Of a stretch of 64,000 nucleotides of DNA, positions 11,201 to 22,569 are shown in pieces. A model generated the notes under the pieces. It was not told the DNA's origin. It saw only the letters and a list, made by a program, of their open reading frames with translations, and did no database searches. This DNA is from Tubulanus polymorphus. Taxonomy: Eukaryota; Nemertea; Palaeonemertea; Tubulaniformes; Tubulanidae. The position numbers and the translations under genes were made by a program. How positions within the stretch are numbered: the stretch's first letter is position 1; every line of letters begins with the position of its first letter. The stretch lies in contig NC_134034.1 in NCBI RefSeq assembly GCF_964204645.1, positions 14,237,024-14,301,023 of the forward strand. Direction: 5' to 3'.

Positions 11201-13302
11201 CACTGGTATCAACTGTGCAACTGGCCCCCACTGGTATCAACTGTGCAACTGGCCCCCACTGGTATCAACTGTGCAACTGGCCCCCACTGGTATCAACTGT
11301 GCAACTGGCCCCCACTGGTATCAACTGTGCAACTGGCCCCCACTGGTATCAACTGTGCAACTGGCCCCCACTGGTATCAACTGTGCAACTGGCCCCCACT
11401 GGTATCAACTGTGCAACTGGCCCCCACTGGTATCAACTGTGCAACTGGCCCCCACTGGTATCTATTCGGTTTAATCTTACTTGTATTGTCCATTCGTTTA
11501 GCAAAACTACGACTTTTAATAGGAACAGAATTCGATGATTTTTTGCTCGTATTATTCGCTGCTTCTAAAGCTGAAAATACAATTTACCAATATATATAAA
11601 CTTGTTATGGTTTGATGGACCTGGAGTAGAGAACACGAGATGAGACCAAGAACAAACAGGTAAAAACTAGGAAATGGACAACTTAAAAAGAGGACATTAG
11701 TTAAATACAATATCTCTTCACGCAAAAAAAACTCAATTCATTATCGAAAACTTACATTTTTGCAGAATTTCCGCCCGTAAAGCTGCTGATTTTGGTTTTC
11801 GTTTGAGAGCGAAATGTTTAGGAGGAATCGGTTGTTGTCCGATTAAAGCGTTATGAGCTGAACGGTTTATATACTGACATTCTAATGGTAAAGTGTTCGT
11901 TGACATTTCAGGAACCTTTTTCACTGAAACACAAACAATTATAATTCATCTCAACAGTATGAAATCAGATCAGTGTTGTGTGAACGATCAGTTTTTGAAA
12001 GTGCGCTGATAAAATGTCGTATGTCTTCTGTTTGTAATTCATTTTCAATTAGAAATGTTTTAGATGAAGTTCAATAGTTCAATGCGAAGGAGCGGTAAAA
12101 CGTCTCGAGAACATGCTTCAGGCTTAGAGATGCAATAGCACTAATTCTCAGCCACTAAAAGTTGGATGTCTTCAATTCCTTGTAGAGAATTAATCAATTT
12201 AATATTCAAACTCACCAACTTTCTTTAAATCGACTAAAACTTCATGAAATGCGGTGTTATTTTCATTGATTTCGTTGTTGATATTTCCACAGCTTGCGTA
12301 TGATTTCAGTATATCGGCTACAGTCGATACCCATTGATCACCGTCATTTATAGCTAAATCAATGATTTCTTCTACATCAGCTTTCCACTACAAAATACAT
12401 CCAAAAACTATAGCATCCTTCAAGCTCCAGGAACCCCAGGTCATCCTTTCAATGGCTTTTCTGACAGGCCTAGGTCTGAATAGTGGTCTGAACTGCTTTT
12501 TCAACAGCAGAAAATGAGGGTCTAGAGAGTTCAGAAGGTTTAGGGAACAGTTTATTAAGGGTTAGGGTAAAGGATATGCTGCATTAGGGAATCAGGCTCG
12601 AAGATGAGATGACCAGAAGTAAAGCAGTTGATTCTTACTCGTTTTAATTAGAAATTAATGATTAAGTGTTGTATGTGACAACCAATTACAGTAGTCCTCA
12701 GCGGAATAAACTGTTCCATGATTTAGTCTAAAACCTGCTTGTCTGAGTCTGAGTCTGCAGACAAGCAGGATCTAGTCCTGCTTGTCTGAGTCTGCAGACG
12801 AGCAGGTTCTAGTCCTGCTTGTCTGAGTCTGCAGACAAGCAGGATCTAGTCCTGCCTGTCTGAGTATGCAGACAAACAGCTTTGAGTCCTTGTCAGACTC
12901 AGAGTCTGAGTCTGCAGACAAGCAGGTTCGAGTCCTGCTGCTGGCTGCTAGCGGGCAACATTTCAAAGGTTGTGGTTCCGTCGTGAAGTTAAATGAATAG
13001 TCCAATAGGGTTAGTCTTATGAGACACGATCCGAACGACGTCAAGCGAGATAAACTAACAATAAATTGACTGATAGGTTTATAAGACAGACTAACCTCTT
13101 CGATGTTTCTCCTTGGAAGATGCATAAACGACAGCAAAAGCTTCACTTTAACATGGGGTTGTAGATTCGGGAAACATTCGTGAATATGTAACAATCTCTC
13201 CTGCGACAGTTGACTACAGATAGATTTCCCCGACCATAGATCATCGGTAGAACCTAATTTGTTATGCAGCCACAGAGCTACATCGTTTTCTCTTCCGGCC
13301 AT
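8260..13302 (-). CDS. NELFA: NELF-A, negative elongation factor subunit A (11 coding exons)
   Basis: NELF-A is a subunit of the nuclear NELF complex, which with DSIF holds RNA polymerase II in promoter-proximal pause. Exons from the 5' end are 13302-13096, 12387-12216, 11923-11756, 11570-11481, 10377-10238, 10053-9990, 9810-9710, 9620-9518, 9092-8845, 8765-8666 and 8441-8260. Every junction holds phase and the total is about 524 residues (human about 528). Diagnostic stretches are ALWLHNKLGSTDDLW at the N-terminus, HLPRRNIEE, LPLECQYINRSAH, KHFALKRKPKSAALRAE, LLDITE with KEAKRRRR, TPDYAAGL, a Q/T/P-rich linker, and the C-terminal TREQ-type block running through SNKVTRPEKALILGFMAGSR to FQMNYETGEW. 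Three introns are filled by minisatellites at 9124-9489, 10483-11461 and 12729-12950. One donor (after 10238) is GTCTGT and one (after 9990) is GTTTGT, both weaker than consensus. Confidence 0.96.
9124..9489 (-). repeat. 28-bp minisatellite filling a NELFA intron
   Basis: About 13 units of 27-28 bp with the core GCGAGTTACTCGGGTTATC on the plus strand. They occupy nearly the whole intron between the exons at 9518-9620 and 8845-9092. On the transcribed strand each unit reads TTGTAAGATAAC, which resembles a 5' splice site. The array stops about 30 bases from both splice sites. Confidence 0.93.
10483..11461 (-). repeat. 28-bp minisatellite in a NELFA intron
   Basis: About 35 units of 28 bp (CACTGGTATCAACTGTGCAA plus a variable CTGGCCCC/CTAGCTCC part). 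Variant order repeats with a 252-bp (nine-unit) period between 10627 and 11112, while 11159-11461 is homogeneous. The array starts about 20 bases inside the intron from the donor of the 11481-11570 exon. Confidence 0.95.
12729..12950. repeat. Hairpin-forming tandem repeat in NELFA intron 1
   Basis: Four to five ~38-58-bp units built on the arms CCTGCTTGTCTG and CAGACAAGCAGG, which are exact reverse complements separated by six bases (AGTCTG). Each unit can form a 12-bp stem. The last units carry substitutions or a tandem TGAGTC gain. Confidence 0.9.
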
Positions 13303-13401
13303 CTTATTTTTGCGGTGGAAAATCGCCGTAAACTAACGCCATCTACCGGGTTAAAATGAGTTAGCTATAAATAGTAGTTTAGTACCAAATCCTCCGTAGC
13401 G

Positions 13402-13422
13402 GCCTCCGTGGCGCAATTGGTC

Positions 13423-13472
<50 letters not shown>

Positions 13473-13475
13473 GCG
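13402..13475 (+). tRNA. trnN-GUU: tRNA-Asn (GTT)
   Basis: A complete cloverleaf. The acceptor stem GCCTCCG/CGGGGGC has one T-G wobble, followed by a D arm with GGCGCAATTGGTCAGCGC, anticodon stem CGGCT/AACCG with anticodon GTT at 13436-13438, variable loop, and T arm GGTGGTTCAAGCCCACC. Box A and box B are present; the T loop reads TTCAAGC instead of TTCGAGC. No intron and no encoded CCA, as expected of a eukaryotic nuclear tRNA gene. Confidence 0.96.
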
Positions 13476-13488
13476 GTCAAATATTTTG

Positions 13489-13496
13489 TTTTTTTT
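13489..13496 (+). terminator. Pol III T-run terminator of tRNA-Asn
   Basis: A run of eight T's begins 14 bases past the tRNA 3' end, the usual Pol III stop signal. Confidence 0.8.
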
Positions 13497-14856
13497 CAAA
13501 TATTTTCAATTTTTATCTATCTTACACTATCTACTACAGTTTACATTGATTTTAATCCGAACTGACCGGTTATCTTTTAAGCCGGGACCCTCAAAGACTC
13601 GGAGTTCCAAGATAATGCCCGCATTGGGCCGCCTTAAACCTTTATAATTTAAAACTCCAAAAATGTATATCTTAGGGGGCTATCTCTCTCTTTATAATGG
13701 ACCATGATTTAAATGACTCCACAAAAGGCCGATAGCAAAAGCCGGCGATAGGGCGGGTTACCGGCCTGATCCGGTCTTATGCCCAGTTCAACCTTCTTCG
13801 ACTTCAGTTTCTTGGATCATAAGTTTGAGCCTACAAATCAAAATAAGTTCATCTCCAATAATCAAATGAGTCAATCTTTAACTGAGAAATGGTCTATAGA
13901 ACTCCCCGCAGCATCGGTCCTGACATTGCTTTCGATGTACAATAAAACACAATTTCAAATTATTTTAAATGTCGACTTATTTTTCAGCATATATTGTCAT
14001 TCCGAGTTTCCGCTAGTTTCTAATATCCGTATATTTCAATGGATGATACTATTTCATTTTCTTGTCTCTGCGGAATGGTTACATGTTGCATATTGTTGCT
14101 GATTTAAGAAATTTGAGTTGAAAAGTTGAAACAAGAGATTCACGCAGTTAGAATGCTGCCAAAACTGTCAACATCTATCTATGGACGACCAGAGTGGAAT
14201 ATGATAAAACTCGCATCACAAATAGGTTTTTAAAAAGGGAAAAAACTGACTCAAACAATGCAGGATAAAATAGCGTCTAGCAACTAAAATGGTTTATTGT
14301 GATTCAATTTAAACCATGATTCTAATGTGATATAGAAAATATTATATCCTCTTATTGTTAATACGACGGCTTCTACGAATACTGCGAACAATTTCACTGT
14401 TTCATTAGTTCTAATATCTATTCCTCATCGGACCAACCATGGACGTATAAACTAGATTAGTTTAGATAAGTTTATACGTCCATGGACCAACTTATGCCAC
14501 CTAATACTTATAGCTCCAGATAGATTTCTTGAAATTAATCATATCTGTTTAAATGTGAATTAGACCACATTCTGCCTATTAGCGGCAACATTGTAAGATT
14601 GCCAGTTATAACTGCGTGGTTTATCTGAATGTAAATATAACGCCAACGATCACGAGTCTGAAATCCAACAAAGAAGACTTTGACTTCTACCTATCAGCAC
14701 CAGTAATATATCGGAGAAAATGGATACATATTTGTTTTTTAGTCTGTAAAATATTCATATTAAAAGAAGCTACAACGCATTTTTCAAAGATCAAATTGAC
14801 TGGCAACACAACTGAATAGGCACGGGCAGCAGGTGTCGCAGATTGACTCTATACCA
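13497..14856. other. Intergenic, tRNA-Asn to Mondo-like gene
   Basis: No coding region is supported. The longest open stretch (13779-14102) has no recognisable domain and AT-rich composition. The only strong structure is the 17-bp-arm hairpin at 14437-14485. Confidence 0.5.
14437..14485. repeat. Perfect 17-bp inverted repeat
   Basis: The arms CCATGGACGTATAAACT (14437-14453) and its exact reverse complement (14469-14485) are separated by 15 bases. It lies about 380 bp upstream of the Mondo-like start codon. It could be a foldback relict, a cruciform or a small-RNA precursor; nothing decides between these. Confidence 0.85.
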
Positions 14857-14868
14857 ATGGCGACATGA
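14857..14868 (+). promoter_or_regulatory. Minimal uORF overlapping the Mondo-like start codon
   Basis: ATGGCGACATGA encodes three residues and then a stop whose TGA overlaps the main start in the sequence ATGA. It is directly seen. If included in the 5' UTR, it would favour termination-reinitiation or leaky scanning onto the main frame. Confidence 0.6.
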
Positions 14869-17800
14869 AATCTTCACTTATCCAAAACGACGATTCGTTA
14901 GAATTAGACTCTTTTTTCATCGAAGATTTGCGTAAAACAACAACCACTAATGAAGACCCTGCGCCCAAGAACAGCATGAAACCGGTAAGTCGACATATTT
15001 TACATTAAATCGCCAAAACACGGCGTCAGAAATTCGAAATGAAGCCGCATCATAAATTTATTTCAATCTTCACCCGCGCAATGTTTTGCACCAAAAAACA
15101 CATTTCGCGTTAACTTTTCGCATATATTTTTACATCAGCATCTGGCTGTCGACGTAATTGATTTCTATTTGATATTAATGTCCATAAATTAGCTTAGTTT
15201 TCGTTAAAAACCGTGGTTATTGTCGGAGATGAATATTTTTCATGCGTCTCCTATGGCGGCTATGATATAAAAGCCTGAATGTCGTTATTGAAATGACGTT
15301 GTCGCTAACATTGATCACGAGTGACGCACTCACTGTTCACGTGTAAATATAGAACGTCGTGTGACACGTGTCACCTCACTTGCCAGCGGGCGGATACGAC
15401 TGCGACCGAACCTGCTTTTATTGGAATACTGAATTTTAATTAATCAAGTCGCTTGGGAATTTAACACAACTTCCCGTTTCATTTGAGCCGATAACAAATC
15501 TTTTCCTGCGGCAAAAAGTGCAGAAAGGTCGCGTGGATTGGAATTTTACCGCTTTAGCATAAAATCGGAAATTACGAGGAGTGTCTCATAATAGCGAAAA
15601 CCTATTCAAAGAACAAAAAATCTCTGATAACTAGATTTGTTGGACCTGAGTTCTTAAAAATCCTTAAAGCAAATTTGTTTTTCATATTTAGGATACGAAT
15701 AATGGCGGTGGTAATAACGCAGGACTCGACCCTGACTGGGACATCTCACAGAGTAGCATCGACTATATAGATCTATCAGAATTACTCTTATTGGACGTCC
15801 CTATGCAACAAGATGATTATTATACACCCGAACATCATATAAATAACAACATTTCTACTACTGCCATGTCAGTATGTCAGAATTGGGATTACGTTTCATT
15901 CCAACCGGATCAAACCATCTGCCCCCAAACAACTTCTTATCAAACGGCTTCTAATATCGACACTTTATCCCCCTATACCGCGACAACGACCCCTAGCGGT
16001 AGTTATAGATCAGGCCAGTCGACCCCCGGTAATTCTAGTTACATATCCGATTATTCTACGCCCGGTTCACCGGGAATACCTAGCGTTTACTCGAGGTCTG
16101 GACATTCATCCCCGGGGTCGGGTTATTCGAGAACGATATTAACCCCACCCAGTTACCATTCGGGTCAATCAACACCTGGCTCTAAGCCAACTTATGAACT
16201 CTGCGACCTGGATAAACATGTGGCCGCGGCTTTAGGCAGTGGACCCAACAAGGGGTCTCGAGATAGTGACATGTCCCCTAGTTACCCAATGTCTCCCGAC
16301 GATACAGCTCAATGTCAGGACAGACCTAAATCTCGAAGTAAACCGGATAAAGATGAATTACGTCATCACCGGAAACTTGGTTATTTGACATATATAGAAC
16401 AGCATTATGACGATGATATGATGACGTCACCTGATATGACGATTAATGAAGAAACTGAGGTCGATCTTCAGATTGATGAGACTCACAATAATTCACACTG
16501 CCTGAAACGACGTAAATCCACTCATAATAAATCCAATCATAATCCGAATTCATATCCAACAAGTCCGGCTACTGGATCTCCGAGAAATCCGCAATTACAG
16601 GATTCAAAATCCACCATCAGTCACCAGCAACAACAACATGCCGGTCCAGTTTTATACAGCCCACGTAGAAGATATAGGTTTCAAACAAGACCGCAATCAG
16701 CAATCAGTAACCCGCTGTCTCCGACCAGCGACGCTCCAATCATTCCGCAACCACGCGCTAAAGATCCCAACAGATTCGATATCAAAATGCCGAAAGATTT
16801 GAAAGTTCCCAGGCATCAAAGACCGTGTCATAAACATGCTGAAGTTCGTCGGCGAAAGAAAATCGAGGTAAGTATCCGATGATACAGGTGGTTGAATCAC
16901 GTGTGTGAGGAGTGATGAAAAATCGTAGTCTGGTTATCAGCGGTTCAAATTACGGCAAGATATTTTGGAGATTTTCGGAATTAGAAAACAAACTACCCGG
17001 ATAATGGGATCATGTTCAATTTGATGGTGATAGCTTTTATAATCGGAAGGGCTTATACCGCTGTATAAAATGACAAGGGTCAAAACGCGGGCGAACAAAT
17101 GATTCGTGAAAATATGTTATCGCGAAAATACTGACCGGTTACTGACCACCCAGGCAACCGACTCTGCATAAATTAAATCGGAGAAGTCTATATACGATAA
17201 CCAGGCTGCGATTATGTAAAAGTATAGTTCTGAGCGCTTCTGACGTGTGAAAAGAAACGGTTCAGAAATGAATGAAGTGAGGCGATTGACAACCCACCCA
17301 TAATTAGTTAGTTACCTAATTGTTGGTGGTAGCTTTTTATAATCGAAAGGGCTTAAACTGTGAATTTATCCGATCGTGAAATTAAACCACAGACAGATAC
17401 TACTGACTATCACAAAATATATGAACGAAATTCACGCACCAAAATTATGCGAAATACTGTATACTATTGACTAACGGCCATCATTTATTAAAATTCGACC
17501 AACTATATTCGATCAATCTCAAAATAAATTCATTACTCCCAAATTCTTTCTGTTTATTTCTGAACCGTTCAGTTATAAAAAGTAAGTAGTATTTTTTTCG
17601 CAGCGGTTTGAATGAGGGCTTTGAATGGACGTTACTCTGTCTGTTTCGGGCAGCGCGGGTCGAGGGGTGCGAGAGGGCGGATTCAAGATTCCACTGTATT
17701 CCAGAATATAGTCAGAAAAAAATGTCACCAACAACATATTTTTTTGAATTACCAAGAAATCTGACCCGATCCAGAATACATTTTTCAAAATATTCTTCGG

Positions 17801-20289
17801 GAAGGATATTCGAAATCAGCAATGCTCGCTAATCCGTCAGTAGATCATTGAGCGATAATTCCTAGGAATATAGTGAAATTAACCGGTTAGATCCGCCCCT
17901 CCCCCCGGGCCCCTCCCCTCTCTCGGGGAGATGGTACGTATTGAGTAACGGTAGAATGAGTGAGTGACAGGTAGTATGTTTTATGTGTTTTCCTATTTGC
18001 AGAATTACATTTATGATGTTAAACAATTGGTGCCTAGTCTGGGCGCTCAGGGAGGCCATCACAGTCAGGCTTCGGTAATGATTAAAAGTAAGTAAGTCCG
18101 GTATGGCCCTGCAGAGAATTAGAGTCACCGATCCTGTTCTCGCTGTCTGTCAGAACTTGTTGGATGTGTGTATTAAATGGTAGGCGATGCATTGTTTACG
18201 TCATATCGTGTTTTGAGAATTTTTGGAACTCTCAGAATCCAGTACCACATTTACAACATGTCAGTAACATCTGATTCAAGAGTCAATTTGATCATTTTTT
18301 GGATGATTTAACTCGGAATCAGATTAGGGAACTGTAGGTTTCAGCATCGAAGGGTGATACTTTTACTCTGGGGCTGAGACATTTCATTTACCGAGTCCAG
18401 ATCCACAGTAAAAGCTTCAATCGGCCTCAAATTCATGGTTTCGTAACTTTTTTTAACCGATTTTACTGGGACCTGATCAGCTCATGAGTTCGTCCGGGAC
18501 CCCCTGGACCATCCATCCCGACTGACCCCGTTTGTTCTGTGCTGAATAGTTCACGATTCTAAACAAGTCTAAATCTTCTACTTGTAGCTGCTGATTACAT
18601 AAAACAGTTGAAGAAATCTGACGGTGAATTACGTAAAGAGATTGAAGTATTGAGGTCAGAGGTTGCTGGGCATACTAGAGAACTAAGGTAAACCGCGTCG
18701 AGTCTCTTGTATATACAGTGGTGAATATGGTTATTGGCTTGTCAATCCAACAACCATCATGAGATATATCTATTTAAAACGTTTATGGCATTGAATGTCA
18801 TTTCTCAGTTTAGAAATGTCAATATGCGCGTATCGTCGTTTTGTAGAGAATACTGATTCATTCTCAGACGTGTTGAAATCTGGAGCCATTTCGACTGTTG
18901 TTATTCTAGATGTGTTAGACCTAAACCCGCGCTTACAGAATGATAAAACCGAAGCTCCTTTTAAACTTTTTCACTTCATATATTTGCTGTACGCTGAGTA
19001 GTAGGCCTACAATTAGGCCCCATATATCAGTTTTCAGTACAAACGTCTTCAGATATTCTAAATGTGTGCTGATATCTTTTAAGTCGTCACGTTACGTGGT
19101 TAAACCGTTATCTAATATACAATATACAATACACCTAATTCAGAAATAACAATTGATCATAAATGATAAAAATTATGCAAATTCGACAAACATTTACGAC
19201 TCCATAAAAACCCAATTTATCGATCTAATATCAAATATATCCGTCATAATTCATTACACGATGATATATACGTTTTATTTCATGTATTTTCGAAACGTTT
19301 TAATGTGTTCATTTTTTCTCATCTATTTCTTTCTATTTCTGCAGAGAATATCAGCGAAATCTTCCCGAATCAGGCGCAGTCGCGGTCACGTGTGACAACG
19401 TAGAGACACGTCCTAAAAAATCCCTCGATCAATTATTCGATGATTACGTCACGGAAAGATGTCAAATTAACTGGAGATTCTGGATCGTATCCTTATCAGT
19501 AAAAATTACCGTGATTAGTTTAGATTAATTACCAGTGTTTTCAATACAGTGACTGGTCCACCAGCTCGTCGTCTCATTGGAACATAACTGATAATTCTGA
19601 CTGATTAAACAACCGCAAACTGTAAATTCCTTCACCCGTCGACCGCTGATCATAGTTCAGTATAATCGCTCGTCAACTTTTTGAAAGTTTTTCGAATAAC
19701 GTCGTGAATGGAAACAATTGGGAAGAGTTTTCGCATTCAGTTTCTGACTGGGTTTCAACTAGATGCACTTTATCGGCGTTAAGACCAGGTACCGTACTTC
19801 AACACCAGGCGGCAGCACAGTATCTACTGCACCTCAAATATCACAAAATACCCACATTAATTACGAAGAAAAACTAAGAGAGATGTGTCGACTTAATTCT
19901 ACCAGTAACAAAACTTATTTAGTGATGACATCGTTGTTTTATCGTTGAACACGCCATTCCACTAACAGTCCACTACTCAGTCCACTACCCAGTCCACTAC
20001 TCGGTCCACTTCTCAGTCCACTACTCGGTCCATTACTTACATCGGTCTTTCTCCATAGTTTGTGGGGTTTTCTTCACTCACTTGTCAATGAAAACCAACA
20101 CATTTTTATGATATTTTTCTCTTTGGCTTTTTGTTCTATTCAGTGTTTGCGACATCGATGAGACACATCGGTTTGAAGACGAACGTGTTAGCCGAACCGA
20201 ACAAGTTTAAAGATGATGTACAACAGAAATTATGTCAGGACCTGGCATCAACTCATCTGGATCCGGAATCCAGATATGACAGTCTCTGA
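14865..20289 (+). CDS. MLXIP: Mondo-family (MLXIP/MLXIPL-like) bHLHZip transcription factor lacking the conserved N-terminus
   Basis: Mondo proteins pair with MLX, bind carbohydrate/E-box-like elements and respond to glucose-6-phosphate. Coding exons are 14865-14984, 15692-16867, 18003-18087, 18588-18687, 19345-19486, 19656-19788 and 20144-20289, in phase, giving about 633 residues. The basic region HKHAEVRRRKKI (H-x3-E-x3-R) closes exon 2 near residue 430. The HLH follows (NYIYDVKQLVPSL, MIKTADYIKQL), then a leucine zipper. The C-terminal dimerisation/cytoplasmic-localisation region includes LFDDYVTERCQINWRFWI, FSIIARQLFESF and CTLSALRP, which match Mondo rather than MLX. Residues ~41-430 are low-complexity, with SGxSTPGS-type repeats and acidic IDYIDLSELL. 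The Mondo conserved regions that sense glucose are absent. An in-frame TGA at 14844 with no AG between it and the ATG supports this N-terminus. The donor after 19486 is GTATCC, weak. Confidence 0.85.
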
Positions 20290-20439
20290 TGTAACGATTT
20301 AATCAGTTTAGGAGCTGTTTACAATCTGTGTGAATATATATATATATATATACTTGGGATACGGAGTCATACATAACATGGCTTTTTACACCAAACATAT
20401 CGTTATTTAAACTGTTGTATTTATGTTCATTCTTTATCG

Positions 20440-20445
20440 AATAAA
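20440..20445 (+). terminator. Mondo-like gene poly(A) signal
   Basis: AATAAA lies about 150 bases after the stop codon in AT-rich 3' sequence. A TA dinucleotide run precedes it at ~20333-20352. Confidence 0.6.
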
Positions 20446-20918
20446 GGATTTGGTTTTTTATTAAATTCTGGCACTTGTTTGTGTGGTTTTATTTTTTCCA
20501 TGTTTTGATTTAAATCAAGTAATAGAATACGATATTTAGTCACGAAGAATTGAATGGTGGTGCCATCTATTTCTGTTAGATAGGGCTCGACTTTATATAG
20601 TTACTCGTTTTGACGCTAGGTGGCAGCGATTGTAGTTACTGAAAATTTGAATTTAAACCGTCATCAGGAGCCAGATACTTCAATGAATTCATTCATTCTA
20701 TCGCGGATGATTCTGACAGTTTTCCTCACCGAGTATGACACATCCGGTTAACGTGTAGACTGAAGTGTACTACTTTACTATGAACATCACGATTGTCATC
20801 TGCAGCGTGAGTTTTCACAGTTAGTTATTACCAGTCCCTACAACTTGAAACTAGACACATTTCACAGTTTGACTGGTTGATGTTGTTGTTTATATTTTGT
20901 TGGTGAATTTTAATATAG

Positions 20919-22362
20919 ATGTAGTGAACCTGGTTGTGATTACAGCTGTCTTCAAAAACATTCATTACACACTCATCTCATGAAACATACAGGTACTTAA
21001 TTACTACTAGATCAATCTGCAGCCTAGATACTGTACCCCTCTCCTGGATACTGTACCCCTCTCCTGGATACTGTACCCCTCAGCCTGGACCGTGTACCCC
21101 TCAGCCTTCCCTCACCCTAGACCGTGTACCCCTCAGCCTGGATACATTCCCCCTCAGCCTCCACTCAGCCTGGACCCTTCAGCCCAGACCCTGTACCCCT
21201 CAGCCTGGACCGTGTTCCCCTCAGCCTGGACCCTGTACCCCTCAGCCTGGACCCTTCAGCCTAGACCCTGTACCCCTCAGCCTGGATACTGTACCCCTCA
21301 GCCTAGACCCTGTACCCCTCAGCCTGGACCCTGCACCCCTCAGCCTGGTCCCTGCATCCCTCAGCCTCCACTCAGCCTGGATCCTGCACCCCTCAGCCTC
21401 CACTCAGCCTGGACCCTGTACCCCTCAGCCTCCACTCAGCCTGGTCCCTGCACCCCTCAGCCTCCACTCAGCCTGGATCCTGCACCCCTCAGCCTCCACT
21501 CAGCCTGGACCGTGTACCCCTCAGCCTCCACTCAGCCTGGATCCTGCACCCCTCAGCTCAGCCTCCACTCAGCCTGGATCCTGCACCCCTCAGCCTCCAC
21601 TCAGACTGGACCGTGTACCCCTCAGCCTCCACTCAGCCTGGTCCCTGCACCCCTCAGCCTCCACTCAGCCTGGATCCTGCACCCCTCAGCCTCCACTCAG
21701 CCTGGACCGTGTACCCCTCAGTCTAGATACTGTACCCGTTCCCCCTCATCCTCCTGAGGGTAACAGCTGCTGATTTTTACCCAATTTATCCGAAATGAAG
21801 TGAATTTCATTGAAATATTGAATGTATGTATTTTCAGGTGAAGCGATGAAATGTCCGGAATCGAGTTGTTCGTTTACAACTCGTCATAAATCGAGTTTAA
21901 AATTACATATAAAACGCAAACACACGACGGAGACACGAGATAAAGTGAAACTGTTTAACTGCGCGATGTGTCAATATTCAACCGATCTAAAATCATATTA
22001 CAATCGACACATGAAAAAACATCTGGGATTTAAAGATTTTAAATGTTCTCAATGTTCGTATACGGCTTCGAGTAAAGACGCGATTCGAGTTCACACGAGA
22101 ATTCACTCGAATTTACAGATTTATCAGTGCGAGTTCTGCGGTTATAGAACGAACTAGTTCGGCTTTACGCGTTCATTTAATGGTTCATCGCGATATTAAA
22201 CCGTGGATGTGTTCGATCTGCGATTATAAATCAGTCACGCGACAGAAAGTCAATCGCCACATCCGACAGCGTCATAAAAACATGGACGACGCGACTGCCG
22301 TTTTTGTAAAATCGGAATCGATTCATATTTCGGCGTCAAGACGAGTAACGAGAAGATCGTGA
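20919..22362 (+). pseudogene. C2H2 zinc-finger gene, frameshifted in finger 5
   Basis: An exon at 20919-20992 encodes finger 1 (CSEPGC, C-x4-C-x12-H-x3-H). It joins in phase, through an HTGE linker, to an exon at 21838-22362 carrying fingers 2-6: CPESSC, CAMCQYS, CSQCSYT, CEFCGYR and CSICDYK, all with proper HxxxH or HxxxxH ends. Finger 5 is interrupted at ~22155: the frame hits TAG after GYRTN, while SSALRVHLMVH continues two bases out of frame. This fits a 2-nt deletion within AACTAGT. The 5' coding exon was not found; the ATG at 20780 with a GTGAGT donor would be out of phase. The frame after the shift ends at 22362. This may be a nuclear zinc-finger DNA-binding protein with an assembly or allelic indel, or a decaying gene; the LINE fragment downstream favours decay. 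Confidence 0.65.
21019..21745 (+). repeat. C-rich minisatellite in a zinc-finger intron
   Basis: About 30 irregular units of 18-33 bp based on CCTGGACCCTGTACCCCTCAG with interspersed CCTCCACTCAG segments. It lies wholly inside the intron between 20992 and 21838. One plus frame is open and proline-rich, but this reflects the repeat. Confidence 0.93.
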
Positions 22363-22423
22363 AACTCGGGATTAGATACGAACAATCTGGAAACGCTACG
22401 GAATCTATAGATCAGTGTAAAAC

Positions 22424-22434
22424 TATTATTATTA

Positions 22435-22471
<37 letters not shown>

Positions 22472-22512
22472 CATTATTATTATCATTATTATTATTATTA
22501 TTATTATTATAT
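22424..22512. repeat. (TTA/ATT)n microsatellite
   Basis: An almost pure TTA tract with three C interruptions. Read on the minus strand it is TAA-rich and sits at the 3' side of the LINE fragment, so it may be that element's 3' tail. Confidence 0.9.
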
Positions 22513-22569
22513 TGTATTTTGTGTCAGAATCCACTTAAGTGATCAATGACACTTCATTACTGAATAAAT

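Noticed and set aside
12772-13096. Extension of NELFA exon 1 into the intron
   Set aside because: The frame is open past the donor at 13095, but it runs into the hairpin repeat; homology to NELF-A stops at the GAG|GTTAGT junction and resumes in the next exon.
13779-14102. 107-residue open frame between tRNA-Asn and the Mondo-like gene
   Set aside because: No recognisable domain, no splice or promoter support, AT-rich composition.
20780-20806. First exon of the zinc-finger gene (ATG followed by a GTGAGT donor)
   Set aside because: Joining it to the 20919 exon puts a stop at once in frame (ATG TAG), so the phase does not fit.
21092-21757. Proline-rich 221-residue open frame
   Set aside because: It is the C-rich intronic minisatellite of the zinc-finger gene; the exons on each side splice across it in phase.
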